Assembly (NCBI GenBank): GCA_014904845.1
Contig: MU119226.1
Coordinates: 248,001 to 312,000, forward strand
Direction of reading: 5' to 3'
Length of the DNA: 64,000 nucleotides
From: Acephala macrosclerotiorum
Taxonomy: Eukaryota > Ascomycota > Leotiomycetes > Helotiales > Mollisiaceae
Position 1 is the first letter of the stretch. The number at the start of each line of letters is the position of its first letter. Below are positions 11,484-23,558 of this stretch, piece by piece. The notes under the pieces were generated by a model, which was not told the origin of the DNA, did no database searches, and saw only the letters and a list, made by a program, of their open reading frames with translations. The translations under genes and the position numbers were made by a program.

Positions 11484-14400
11484 ATGGGTCGTGTACATCG
11501 TACCTGCAACTGTATGCCACATGTTTAATAATATCTGCTAAGAAATACCTGCCTTGGACATGGAACTAACCTACTTTCCACCTTAGGTCCTCGTTTGGCA
11601 TTCAGGACTCCCAGGAACAAATGGATGGAAACCAAACGAGTGAGTTCCCCCCCCCCCCCAAAATTGTCTTCTTGGCCCCTTTAGTCCTAGAAGTACCGAT
11701 CAGCAGAGAGAACACTCAAACAGATCAAGCATAACACATGCCAAATAACCAAAAAGGTACACATGTCACCGAATCTGAAGTTCAATCACATCGTCCACCA
11801 CATTCAAACATGCATATGCATAGATCCTCCTTTCCCCGCCGGACATGAACCTCCATCGGGAAGTCCCATGGTCAAGATTGGCATCATGCATCCCGAAATA
11901 ATGTCACCGGGCCGAGTCAATCCATTGTGCAGCCCGCCACATCATCCCGTTCAAGAAAACTAAACCGCCGGAACGACATTCTAAATTCCCTCGGGATCAC
12001 AGCTCGCTTTCCCCGCGAGCGCTTAAGTCGCGGTGATTGAAAGTGGATCTCTCCTCGAGAGGCTCAGTGAATGGATGCTTATAACCAAGGGTAAATGCGA
12101 TATAGAATTTTGAAGTACTTGCATGCGTCGGGATGGGATCCTGGCGACGCGGAGGCATGGGAGCCGGTGGTGGGGTTCCTTCTTACTGGGCATGCACAAG
12201 TACCTGGTAAGAAAAAGTACGGATACTGCAGGAGAAAACGAAAATGAAAAAGAAACCCGAGGAGCTCAAGACCCTGAAGAAAGGGGAGGAGAAAGAAAGC
12301 AAGTGACAAGAAACGTAACAATATCAAAAAGGTGTCTAATACCTCAGTGCCGAACATCTTTAACGGCTGAGCCCGAGACCCGTTGTCCAAAAACAACCTC
12401 GCACTCTCCCCCACTCCCTGAATGCCGCACCTCCTTCCTTCTTAAATCATTATCCACACGGCAGAAGAGCCGCCTCCCGGTGAGGCGTCCAGCGTCAGAC
12501 GTCCCACCTCCCTCATTCGGCACGTGCTTGCCCAATCTCCTTCCCAAATCCGCTCAGTATGCGCAACGGCTGCAAAAAAACACCACAAGCTGGAACCCTG
12601 TCTCAAGTTCGCCTGTTTCCAAACCTGCTCTCCCTCTCCGGAATCGAGAATCCGCATTCCGGGCGATGTGCAACAAAGATGTTTTTGGTATGTCAGGTTT
12701 CTAGGATAACTTTCAATACGGCGGGTACCTTTGGTACGTAACGGTACTAAGCTGACCCTTTTTCTGATCCTCGCTTGCGGGATGGGCCATGCGGTGCTTC
12801 CGCTGGGTTGATTTTTGAGTTGCGGTGGTTTGAGTTTTTTTGGGGGGCTTTGAGCCAGTCGGGGAATTGATGAGACGCGTTAGATACATGTTTCTAGAAG
12901 AGGAAAACTCTAATCCATTGGATGAAGAAAGTAAGGTTTGTGACGGCAATACTTTGATATTCATGTATTTTCGGTGATTACTGAAGACAATCGAATGGAA
13001 TAGTTCCTACTGGTCTGAAAACAAATTCAAAGTTCACGTTTATCATATTACGTAACTGCACTTGAAACAGTTTACAATAGTAAAGTTTGGTAGATAGAGG
13101 AGGATCTTCTCCTGTTGGTCGGATCTGTCAAAGTTCTTTCCGCTGTCTGATCTGCCAAATCTGTCGATTCTTTGAAATCATCCAAAACATTGCTTGCGGA
13201 CACGCTTGGGTTCCGTTGCAGGATTTTCAGGCTCTTGTCATGCTCATGACCTACCGTTTTGACTGACTGAGCATTGGGCAAGGCCGTTCGATACAGAATG
13301 AACCATGAAAATATCCAATACAAACAGTAAAATTATGACTGCAGTTTTGACACGTCTTTGCTGCGTCTCCTTTACAAGGTACTTCTCCTGAGGAACGGCT
13401 TCCGGGCATTGTTCCCCAAACCTTGTAGCCTCGCACAACCCCACTAAATACTTACCAATTGACGAAGCGGATCGGCCCGCGAGGAACACATGGATTTGAA
13501 GGTTTTACCAGCATAGTGGAGCTCATCCTCATGGGATCAGGGTAAAAGTTTAAAAAATACTTCATCTACCAAGGTTTTTGGAAACCATAACAGGACACGA
13601 ATCCAGGACGGCCATGCAGTAAGCTTACCGGCCAGCAATTAAATATCTCAAACGGAGGATTCATGTGCTGTAAGAATTTTCCAATCCAGGCAGTCTCCCA
13701 CAGAACATCTCCTCGCTGTAACCCTCTTGACTTGGCCCTTTCATTTTTGTTAGCTTCGATCCTTACTCCAAATACCGAATGACGACCATTAAAACTAACC
13801 TACAGCTGATCATAGGCCGCTGAACCTTGTTATCCATATGGCAGTTCAGTGCGGTGATGGTGCGGCCGCAGCTCGTTTCTGTCGCGTGGAAACCTCACAT
13901 GCCATTTCTCACCGCAAGACAAACTTTAGTTAGGATTGCCTGCGCCTTCCTTGTTGACGGAATGCTTCTGTAAACAGCCTTAGCCACAAAGGGTGTAACC
14001 TCTAATGCAGGTACAGGCGAGCGGCGAAGCAGTCCCGGAAGGTACGGAGATACATCCGCCATTTAACTTGCAACAACAGCTCCTCTTTTCCCGACCTCAA
14101 ACAACACCTTAAGCGCTCGGGTCGGTACTGACTTCCCTCTTATTCCCTCTCTTCCTAGCCTTTACACATCGAAGAGCTTACGACTTGTGGCAAGAGACAA
14201 GAACACCGAGAGAATCAGCGACGGGCAAAAGGGTGCACGCAAAAGCACGGCCCACCCCATGCACGACGTGCAACAGAAAAGCTGTGCACTAGCACATGTG
14301 AGAATCCCAGTTGAGCCAAAACGGCACAGAATTGATGCAGAAGGTTTGGGAATAACGTTATGGACGGAAAAGTGTGGACAAACACTAAGTACGTATGTGG

Positions 14401-15477
14401 CGATGAATGTGGATGCTGATAGCAGAGGGAGATCGGCACGCCACGAAAATGCGATTTGCAACAGAGTTTGAGGAAGAGGTAAGCATGTGGGGTTGAAGGG
14501 GGCAATTTTTCTTTATGTCATGAGTCGTGGACTCTATTTTCTTGTCCTGTTGGTGTTTTGCTGTTTTGAATCATTTTTTGTTGACCTTGGTAGCGAAAGG
14601 CTCCCGGTACATCGACTCAAGAGCGCTTGAAGCCGGTGCGACCAAACAAAGTGGCGATGGAAGTCTCAGAAACTGTTTTGTAAAGTCGCAAAGATGAATG
14701 CCGAGGTTTGCTTCAACTGCGATCCAGTCGAAAGTGCATCGCTACCCTCTCCCTTGTTGGATCTTGAACCTTTCTAGCCGACGCAAAGGAGCGCTAGAGA
14801 CAACACTTCAATTTGCTGGCGAGAACTCCTGAATTCCTTGAAAATACGCCAGATACAGTGTAGTTATCAGCAGCAAGCAGTTGGAGATATCTTGTTGCAA
14901 GTCTTCGGTGTTCACAAATCCTGCTCACTTGCAAGACTTGGGGTTGCCTCTCTCACAACTCCAACAACCCACAACCTGGAGGTCATCGACCTGATAGCGA
15001 GTACGTTTTAAACACTCATAAAGCATCAACTGACATGAGCTATCATACACTCAAGTAGCTAAGTCACCTAATCATATTTCTCGATGTGCATTGCTAACTT
15101 TGATCGCAGCTCTGGTACGCTAGGGGCTAGCCGTGGAGTAAGGCAGGACATGATACCCACCACCAAATCTCTACACGATGGATACATCTTTAATACAAAA
15201 TAACAGTTTACCAGCTCGCGCATTTCGATCTGCACTCGCTCTGACATAACGCAAGCAACCCTTCCTCCCCAAGGCAGAAAACTACCACCTCCTTCCCGCA
15301 GCAGAAGTTGAATCTCATGAAAAATCGCGAAGCATGCGAACCCTCATGACAAATTGATCTTCCCAATCTTAGGTCCCAGGACGATTATGACTTCGCTAGG
15401 AGGGTCTGCAGTTACTCTCAGATAACCCCAACACTCTGCTTGGCTATCTAACATGGAACCAGTTCACACCCAACACC
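11484..15477. other. Long gene-poor intergenic region
   Basis: Four kilobases without a supportable gene. There is a run of about 13 C at 11647-11659. Open frames at 12123-12704, 13072-13489 (minus) and 14187-14471 have unlikely composition and overlap frames on the opposite strand. A TGCTAAC...GATCGCAG string near 15090-15110 looks like the 3' end of an intron, but no flanking exon could be justified. Confidence 0.55.
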
Positions 15478-16360
15478 ATGGCGAACTTGACTTCGTTCCG
15501 TGAACTATTTCCAACGAACTATCTGAGCACCGCGGAGAGAACTGTCACTCTATAGGCGACGGAATCACGACCTCATATCACCTATTTCCATCGCTTCTCT
15601 GATCTACTTTCCGAACTACGAATAGAGATCTGGAAGTTTGCACTTCTGGACAAACGGCCAGGTTTTAATACCGATCTTTTTGGATACTTCGATGAAGTCT
15701 GGTGTCTTGGTGCGGAAGTAGGATGGGATGGGAACTTGGTTTACAGCTTCGAAGTCATTAAAGACGCAGTCTCTGACCTGAGCCATGATCCCTGGGAAGT
15801 TGGCATTTCTGCCGCAACGCAAGAATCTCGTTCTGTGTATCTTGAAACCTTCAGCAAGCACACCAGGGTTAAGAAAGCGGTTCTGAGATACCATCCTGGC
15901 ACGATCATCTACATCGAAGCACTTCTAGCAGTCGTTAGACCATGCTTGGACGAAACTTCTTTATGGATTTCAGATCTCCCTTCTCTGAGAGATGTACCCG
16001 AGGCGTGGCAATTCTTCGAGAACGTGAATCATGTGGCCTGCAGGGTGCATGGTGTCTACAACATGACCCGAACTCAGAAGACGGCGTATGAACTGGCAAG
16101 CCCGTTGTATTAAACGACTCAATTGGACATTCACAGCTTGTCGATCCTTGGGACCATTTACGGTTGGGATTGGATTTACTGAGGGTACACCAGCCACTTC
16201 GAATTTTAGTCCAGAAAGCTTAGATAACGATTGGAAAGCGGAGGCAATGGAAAATTTGCTCGCGACTACTGGAAAGGCTACGAAGAAGATCAAGAAATGG
16301 AGTGGTGGAGAACTCAAGATTCCAGAGATGAAAGGTATAGTAGAGAGCTGCCATAATTGA
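15478..16360 (+). pseudogene. Decayed 2EXR-domain protein gene
   Basis: Begins with ATG (MANLTSFREL), meets an in-frame TAG after TVTL, then continues in the same frame with FHRFSDLLSELRIEIWKFAL. This fits the fungal 2EXR pattern (F-x-LPxELRxxIWxxAL). The frame proceeds through EVGISAATQESRSVYLE to a stop at 16113. The plausible C-terminal continuation (IKRLNWTFTACR onward, ending at 16360) lies in a different frame. One nonsense codon plus one frameshift argue for a pseudogene. An unrecognised intron could explain one lesion but hardly both. 2EXR proteins are numerous and uncharacterised in fungi. Confidence 0.55.
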
Positions 16361-19300
16361 CTGTAGCCCTCGCCTGCCGAAATTGTGAGGGCATTGGACG
16401 CGTGGAAACGGTTCTTCATAATGGATCTTAGAGTACATTCCTGAAAATAAATTAATTTATCTCAGTACTTGCCTTCCATCCAGTTCTCGCAGAATCCAAC
16501 CTGGAAAGCTCGACCTCCCTCCGTCAATTCAAATACAGCTTGCTTCTCAAGCTTCAACTTGTGAAGATGAAAGCTAGACTCAGGCTTTCAATTTACATAT
16601 GCTCATCGCTCAGTTGTCTGGCATGGGCTCGAAGTTCGAAAGAGGCTTGATAGATTTGGGAATTTTCGAGAGCACAACCAACCTATGAAGGAAACCGATA
16701 CCTAAACAAGCGCAAAAAGAACAGAATTGGCAAGGTGCTAGTGATGACAAATCATTTTCCCACACCCGTAGACAGAGACAAACAAAGTGGACAACACTTT
16801 CATCCAAGCCACAGTGCAGGCGATTGGGTAGTGATGGTCTCATGTTTCGGCGATGTTTCTCATCACCGGGCTACTCCTAGGCGAAACTGTAGTGCAAACT
16901 ACTGTGCACAAAAAGGTAATTTAAATTTCTGTCACCTGTCAACTTCATGGCTGGAAAGTATGACCGTTGCTCCACTTCAGCGCACAGGACACAATCATGT
17001 CCGATCTTCCCTGGCTTGCCATTATTGAACGTTCAAAAAGACCATAGGCAAACATGTGATATACGGTCGAACTTGCCTTAAGACTATGAGAGTGATACCA
17101 AGCAGGACGAGCTGTTCCCCGCCGCCGCGGAGTCAAGTTGAAATGGTAGAGGAATGACATTGTCCATTCTCGGGAACAGTGCGCCAGGAGAATGTCTAAC
17201 ATGCTCAAGGAAAACCACTTGCATACGAGACAAGTCACTCGACCACTCTTCTCGTTCAACACTAAGCAATCGATTCTCAACAAATTCCTCAAATCGATTG
17301 AGAGACCACACCCCCAACCCCATAAAAGGAAGATACAAATGCAAATGCGGCGCAGCAGCCAAGCATAACAACTCCAATAATCCTCATGCATCAATAACAC
17401 TCCACACCACCAGCACCAATCAGCCGACTTTTCCCCGCCATTTCACCCCCTCTACAACTCTCTAGTACCAGCCTCCCCATCAAACCAAACCACAGCACCT
17501 TGAGTGCCGGGCTCTGATCAAAGGCAATTGCGCCATGGCATTGCTATCGAGGCGCATATTCTGCACAACACATTTGCTTTCGCATGACATGACATACGTC
17601 CGTATGCTCGTTCCTCGGGAATTCAACCTTATTCTCGGCGACATCATACTTGTTGCATTGATCCAGTCCGTCGGCTGACGATGTCCAAGGAAACGACTCG
17701 CCCAAAACATCTGAATCAGCACACCCCCCGAGAAAACATGACTGCGGCCTTGAAAGATGCATGCACGCACTGCGCAATACACCACACCAAGTCTCCATCC
17801 ACACGCGCAACGGGGCGATCCGCAGCCCTCACTCAAATCTGCAATACGAACGCTTCCACTAACCTCCCTAAAAATCCAGATCCTCCCTCTTCAGCTCCAA
17901 TTCAGCCTCGCATTCACACTCACTCCACTCCACTCCAGTCCACCCTCCTCTTGAGCCCCCACTCATGATCAGCCAAAAAGCCGAGAGACATCAAACATCC
18001 CCCTTTCCAGTCATTCACCACCACACCCCTTTCCTCCAAAATTTCAAATCCGAAATGACTACTTCCCAATCCAGCCACCTACAGCAGACTTGCATGTATT
18101 TCTACTTCTTTCGCTCACGCTAACCTTGCATGCAGTAGACGTGCAGGAGAGACACTCCTTCTACTTTCCACTTTCATGCAGCTAAAAGGGCGGAATTGCC
18201 GGGCCGGTTGAGAACCCCTGTCTCCTTCATCTTACACGTGAGTCTTTCTTGCACGTGCTGAATCTTAGCTTGAGGAGGAAAAAAATGGAGATGGGAAGGA
18301 AGGAGTGAAGCAATACGGCCTAAATAAGACTGCCGAAAAGAGACATGGGAATGCAAAGGAGAAGTCCGAGAACTCAAATATCCAAAACTCAAATACAAGA
18401 CAGGTTCGCCAGCGCTTGGGTATGCTTGATCGTGAGCTTAACCTGAGCAGGCGGCTCGCTCGGATGATATTGACGCAGGTAGGCGCTTGCTTTAATTCAA
18501 AGTGTGCAGAGCGTCGAAAGGAAAGGAAAAGAAAGGTCAAAACGCGAGACTAAGGGTGTCTTCATTTAGAAGAAAGGGAACTACCCGTTCGCCTCGTGCC
18601 CGGGCGGTTAGGAGCAAAGCTCCGCAAGTTCCTCAAGTTCTCTGTTCTCCAAGAATATGATATCTTTGAGATCTTCAAGCCCACGCGGATCTCCCACAGA
18701 GATGCTGGGTTGTTTTGAAAGTGTGTTGATGAGTTATAATACATTTCAAGTTATGTTGATACAGTACGGTGGTATCCTGTTCAGCCTCTCCTACATCCAA
18801 TATCGTACAAATCATGCATCGCGTTGCGTTGCAGCATCAATCCATCATTGCCATCCCCTCATACGCGTCCACTCCTCATGCTCATGCCCCTCCTATTCGC
18901 TGTCTCTTCATCGAAATCTGGTAAGGTCATGCCTTATGCGCTCCAACTTTGTGCCGTGCTATTTGAACAGAAAAGGAAAATTCGAGAATTCGTACAGTAC
19001 ATGGAATGATAGAGACCCAGAAATGTGATGAGCGCCTGCCTGTATACCCGTACGCGCAGATAGACCAAGGAAAGATGAAGGAAGATGCACACAAAATGCC
19101 CCGAATCCTTGCAAATTTCAAATAATACAGCGCTAGCCACCCATGATCGAAGTTGTGTACTCGTAAGGTCAATGGTATCGTCCGCTTGCGTAGAAACGTG
19201 AAATCCTGGAATAGAAAAGAAAACGTGCAGTTGTTTTGCACTGTGTTGGTGTGAATTATTGTGCAATCGAAGCGCTTGATTATATCGTCAAGGCGTTAAA

Positions 19301-19538
19301 GGCGTAAATTCGGAAGGAATTAGTACAGTACATTAGAAGATATTGTGGATGGCATAATAGCTGCTGTTCTTTCAATTTCGATCGTTGAGGCGTAAACTCT
19401 AGTAAGATGCGGATATCGATCGATCGTCAGGGCCGTAATGAAGAAAATTGGTCCGTTGAACGTACTGTTGCAGAATTCGTTGCAGATATGCCCGTAGTCC
19501 AAAGGTATTGAATATATAAACAAATTGTGTATGGAAAG
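16361..19538. other. Gene-poor intergenic region
   Basis: No gene that I can support. Minus-strand open frames at 17084-17377 and 17544-17810 have fairly protein-like composition (for example DQCNKYDVAENK, MRKQMCCAEYAPR). They could be pieces of a small Cys-containing gene, but I could not build an exon chain. The right edge should contain the 3' UTR of the AT-hook gene. Confidence 0.5.
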
Positions 19539-20851
19539 TTAGGACGCAGTGTCCGTTGGAGGTTGGACTGCTGCGGAAGTTGTTGGTTCGTTTGCTGGTG
19601 GTCGAGGGCTCGGTATTATACTGGCACTGCTGGCAGGTTGAGGGACTGGACTAGCTTGCATGGTGTCTGCTATATTCGCAATACTGGGCATCTGAGGGCG
19701 TACTTGAGGTTCACTAACCATAGGCATTTGGGGATTTACTGAGAAGCTGCTTTCACCTGGGTGCTTGGCTGGAGGAGCCTTTGAGAAATGTCAGCTTTGA
19801 CTCCCACACTCTAGAAAACACATACTTTTGGAGGCTTCGCAGGTCCCCTTTGCCGTTTCTTTTTGCCTGGAGAATCGCCTGCTTGTATTTCTGACATAAC
19901 CGGCTCGATTGGACCCTGTGGAGGTAGTGGACCTGGCGCTGCAGCTGAAGGTGTAGGTGCGATCGTAGCATAAGGACTTGTTGCGAAATCTTCTAGATGA
20001 GGCCGAAGACCAGGTAATTGGGCAGGAAATATCTCGCCGCGCTGCATAGCATCTCTATTTCTTCGCTCCACCTCTGTTTTTGGAGGACGGCCTCGTTTCT
20101 TTGCCGGAACTGGAGCTGGCGAGGAAGCTGTCGATATTGGAGAACCATTGGGAGGCTTTGGCAATATCTCTCTGGAACCGGTCACAGCTTCCATCCCCGG
20201 TTGCCTTCTCTTTGCAGGAGGTATTGGCACACCCATATATGATTGTTCGAACAGTACGGAATCAGCCGTGCGTTTTCTTGGATTTTGGACGTTTGGAACG
20301 TTTGGGACTTGCTGCTGTATGAGCGGCGGGAAATAGGGAGGAGGATGGGCACTTTGTAGGCTTTCGAACGCGACTTTACATTGATTTAAAGTTCGTCCTA
20401 TATAAAGGTCAGCAATCTAATAGATGTTCCGATGTATAGATGGAGATCCGAAGTCTGTGTGTTGCAATGCGATATTTCGCAATCTGGGGAACCTTGCACT
20501 TGGAGGTTTCAATTGGAGATCAAAGAACATACCATGAGGAAGGAACATATTGTTCCAATCTGGCACTTGCGGTCCTGATTCTTGGAGTAATGCCAATAGC
20601 TTCTCTATGGAAACTGTGCTCCTCTTGAGCGCCTCTGCGAGGATATAGCGCTATAGTCGGGTCAATATTAGTATTATACGCGACAGTCAAGGCGGGACAA
20701 AGTGTCGATGCGCCTAGAGGACCGACAGTGTGTTCTCCAGGCGCAAAGCATACTCTAGATGTCAATAAGTGCTTGAATGGCCCTCACGTACCTTTTCGTG
20801 CTCATTGAAGGGCTCCGCGCCCCCCAGATCCATCGCAGTGAACCGTATCAT
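19539..20851 (-). CDS. AT-hook nuclear protein, fungal-specific
   Basis: A four-exon gene (20851-20792, 20650-20533, 20397-19826, 19778-19539), deduced at 329 aa. Introns have GTACGT/ACTATAG, GTATGT/ATATAG and GTATGT/TCAAAG ends, and all phases agree. The N-terminus (about 14-75: PFNEHEKRYILAEALKRS, DWNNMFLPHGRTLNQC) is an all-helical, SANT/Myb-like segment that I take to be the conserved core. An AT-hook KKRGRPPK follows at about 159-166, with a second basic cluster KKKRQRGPAKPPK near 236. The C-terminus is Pro/Ser/Gln-rich and probably disordered. It probably binds AT-rich DNA in the nucleus. The next in-frame ATG (20833) is a possible alternative start. Confidence 0.8.
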
Positions 20852-23558
20852 GTACAAAGAAGGAGCAGAACTGCTGGCGCAAGAGGAGGATCTGCCACAC
20901 GCGTAGCAGGGAGGAGACGGGGTTGGAAGGAGGGTGGAGGAAGGAGGGCGGGAAGGGCGAATTATAGAGCATTAAGTATCTGGTAAGAGGTCTATATCAC
21001 TTTGAAGGCAATCTAGTGAGCGTATAAAGCTGCTGCGGTCGCAATGAAAGAGTGTCAGGCCGTTTGGGCGAAGAGGGGAGAGTATTAGAAGGCTGAATGA
21101 AGGGCCGCAGGAGGGAGGAAAAGAGCGCGAAATGTCGAAGAACAAGAAAACAGGACTCAGAACTCGGAATGGCTCGTGTCTGAATCGCCTGCAGCGTCAA
21201 ACAGGCGTTAATAGAGCGGGTAGTCATAAGTAAAATGAAGAAGTCGTGCAGTATGCACGCCTCGCAGAGTGCATATGGTGCTTCATGCTAACTGGTTTTC
21301 TTGGACGCAGTGGAGGCTAGCGAGCCTGCATAGGCCGACCCTCCCAATTCTTCCCTCCTACACAACTATTCGCATTTTCCCAAAATGATACTTCGAAGCA
21401 TGCGTGTAGTCGACTTTTTGGATTTTTGGCTGACAATAAGGGGAGAGAATGGTCATAGCGATTGGCCAGAGCACTTCTCTGCGTTGGCCTTGCATTCAGA
21501 ACTCGCATTGGCTGAGGCCACCAATTTGACACCGAATCACCAGCCAGAAAGCCCTAGCGTTCGTTGGGACTTCAAAACCACCGTGCGACTCTCCAATCGT
21601 CGACAACTTCGCAACCTCGTAAGGCTGGACGATCACCGACCAAAACATATCCACAAGAGCCGCAATAACATCGACGTTCATACTCGAGACCGCAGAACGT
21701 TGCCGACGACTTCGACAGAGTGCGCTTCGTTGGTGTTGGGGGGTCGAGATGCAAAGCAGGGACAGCCTATGCGGCCAGAGGCCAGACCTCGACTTCGCTG
21801 TCTGACAATAACACCACATCGCAACACAGCTCCAAGCACAAGAGAATCTCTTAAAACGCATGCGAGCTCCTCAATTTATAGTCAACCTGCGGACTCGACC
21901 TCTTCATATATTCTCAAATCCTCTGTGTGGACGATGCGGGCTAATCCTGCGGAGTGTGTTGTCACTCGTTCATAGGAAGGAAATAGGGCCCTTCAACCCA
22001 CCTACCTCAGTATCGTGTTCATCACTGACGTCGCTGATAGATGAAAGCTACGCTCTGCTTCTCTCTTTACCCGACCTGCCATAAGTGCGCATCGTTTGGA
22101 TGCATAGGCGCATGGCCTGTTGTCATGAGGCGGTCAGTCTGACTGGGCTGGTCAATACCTCGGAATGTATACCTGCGAAGGTGAAAGCATCGACAATTGA
22201 GCACGACGGAGACTGGCGAGTTGGCGGCCGAATCACATCACGATGCTATAAAAGGAAGTTACGAAGGGAAGACATATTGTATTGCGCCGGGTGGTCTTGA
22301 AGCATGAGGAAGGTACATCTGCGGTCGAACCACATATCCGCTTTGGCGCACAAAAACAACAACAACCGATCTTATCACAGATGGCTGAAATTGTGCTGGC
22401 TGAGATACAACATCCTACGCTTCCCTCGGACCGTGCGCATATAGGAATACTGGGCATATTTGCTACCTGAAAGTCGAATGGTGGAGACAACTTCATCTTC
22501 AGTACCGATTCTCACCATCACAAAAGGCTGCGGTGTTGGCAACACCAAGTCTGGATCTGCAACAGGATCTGAACCTGAAACGTGGCTTGGTCGAGTCAAT
22601 GCTTGTTCCGTACCACCATAGCACTGTAAAGCAGCATCACAGGCCGTGGTTGAAGAAGCATCAGTATTGCTATCCTCTCCCTCTCGAGGAATAAGTATTA
22701 CGTTTTCATTTTCGAACAAGTGCGCTGGCCAAAGGCAGAATGGCACTGGTGTTGCCTGCGGTTTTTGGCCCTGTGTTGGGACCTATCGGCAAGCAGAGAG
22801 ATCATACTGTATCTCAGCAAGGAGGAAATTTCGCAAACGTGAGTTCATGACCATTTGCTGAACAAAGATTTGCTGGCCTGGGAAAGGTCAATTGTTGCGT
22901 CGGGGGTCAACTTCGGCACTTGCCGGCGCTTGGCTCACCCTCTCAAACTGTATTCTACAATCTCCTCTTCTTCATAGCAATGATATTCAACGACTGCGGC
23001 GTGGAACGGAGGTGCAAAGTGATCAGTGGCAGTGATATGTGAGCGCACCACAAGCGACAAAGGGATTCTTGGTCAGATAAAATATGCGGTTGAGGTAGAA
23101 GTGGTATTCGCCATATGCTTCTCCTTCATCATCCCCAGCTCCGTCTTCAACTTCTTTCTTCCTAGTTGGCAAAACACTTCCAGTCATTCACTAGAAATTG
23201 CGCTTCATGTCCTCGTCTACGAGCTATTTAGCTTCTTCCAACCACTCTTCGACAATCTCCTCCGAGATTCCATCCATAAATTACCCTCCCTTCCATCGCG
23301 ACTAGCCAGCCAGGCGCATCCACTCCTTCGACGTCAACAACCTCTATGGGTGGAAACCTTCTGCGAATTGGGACAGATAGCAGGACAAATTTCCTCTTCA
23401 TCCAGTAGTCCACTCCCATTGTTCGGATACTGCGTGGAGCGGACCTCGTCCTAGTCAAATACCTCTGCCGAGTCGCGACGACTTCGCCTTCAACAACCAC
23501 CTTTTCAAGGTCTCCCCGACCTCGCAGACATCTGCGAACCTACGGCCACGCAGTCGGA
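20852..23558. other. Intergenic between AT-hook gene and SET2 (divergent)
   Basis: Shared upstream region of two divergent genes. Open frames at 21385-21975 (plus), 21496-21861 (minus) and 22375-22746 (minus) were examined. None shows a recognisable motif and the first two overlap each other. The stretch 23100-23558 is pyrimidine-rich and fits a SET2 leader. Confidence 0.55.

Noticed and set aside
11647..11659. Poly-C run as a functional element
   Set aside because: An isolated homopolymer with no flanking structure; probably slippage or an assembly-sensitive tract.
12123..12704. 193-codon open frame in the 11.5-15.5 kb gap
   Set aside because: Low-complexity Glu/Lys and Pro/Ser content without motif; no splice or promoter support.
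17084..17810. Possible small Cys-containing minus-strand gene
   Set aside because: Two stretches look protein-like, but no consistent exon chain, start or family could be found.
21385..21975. 196-codon open frame upstream of SET2
   Set aside because: Arg/Ser/Thr-rich low-quality sequence and overlapping minus-strand frame; no recognisable domain.
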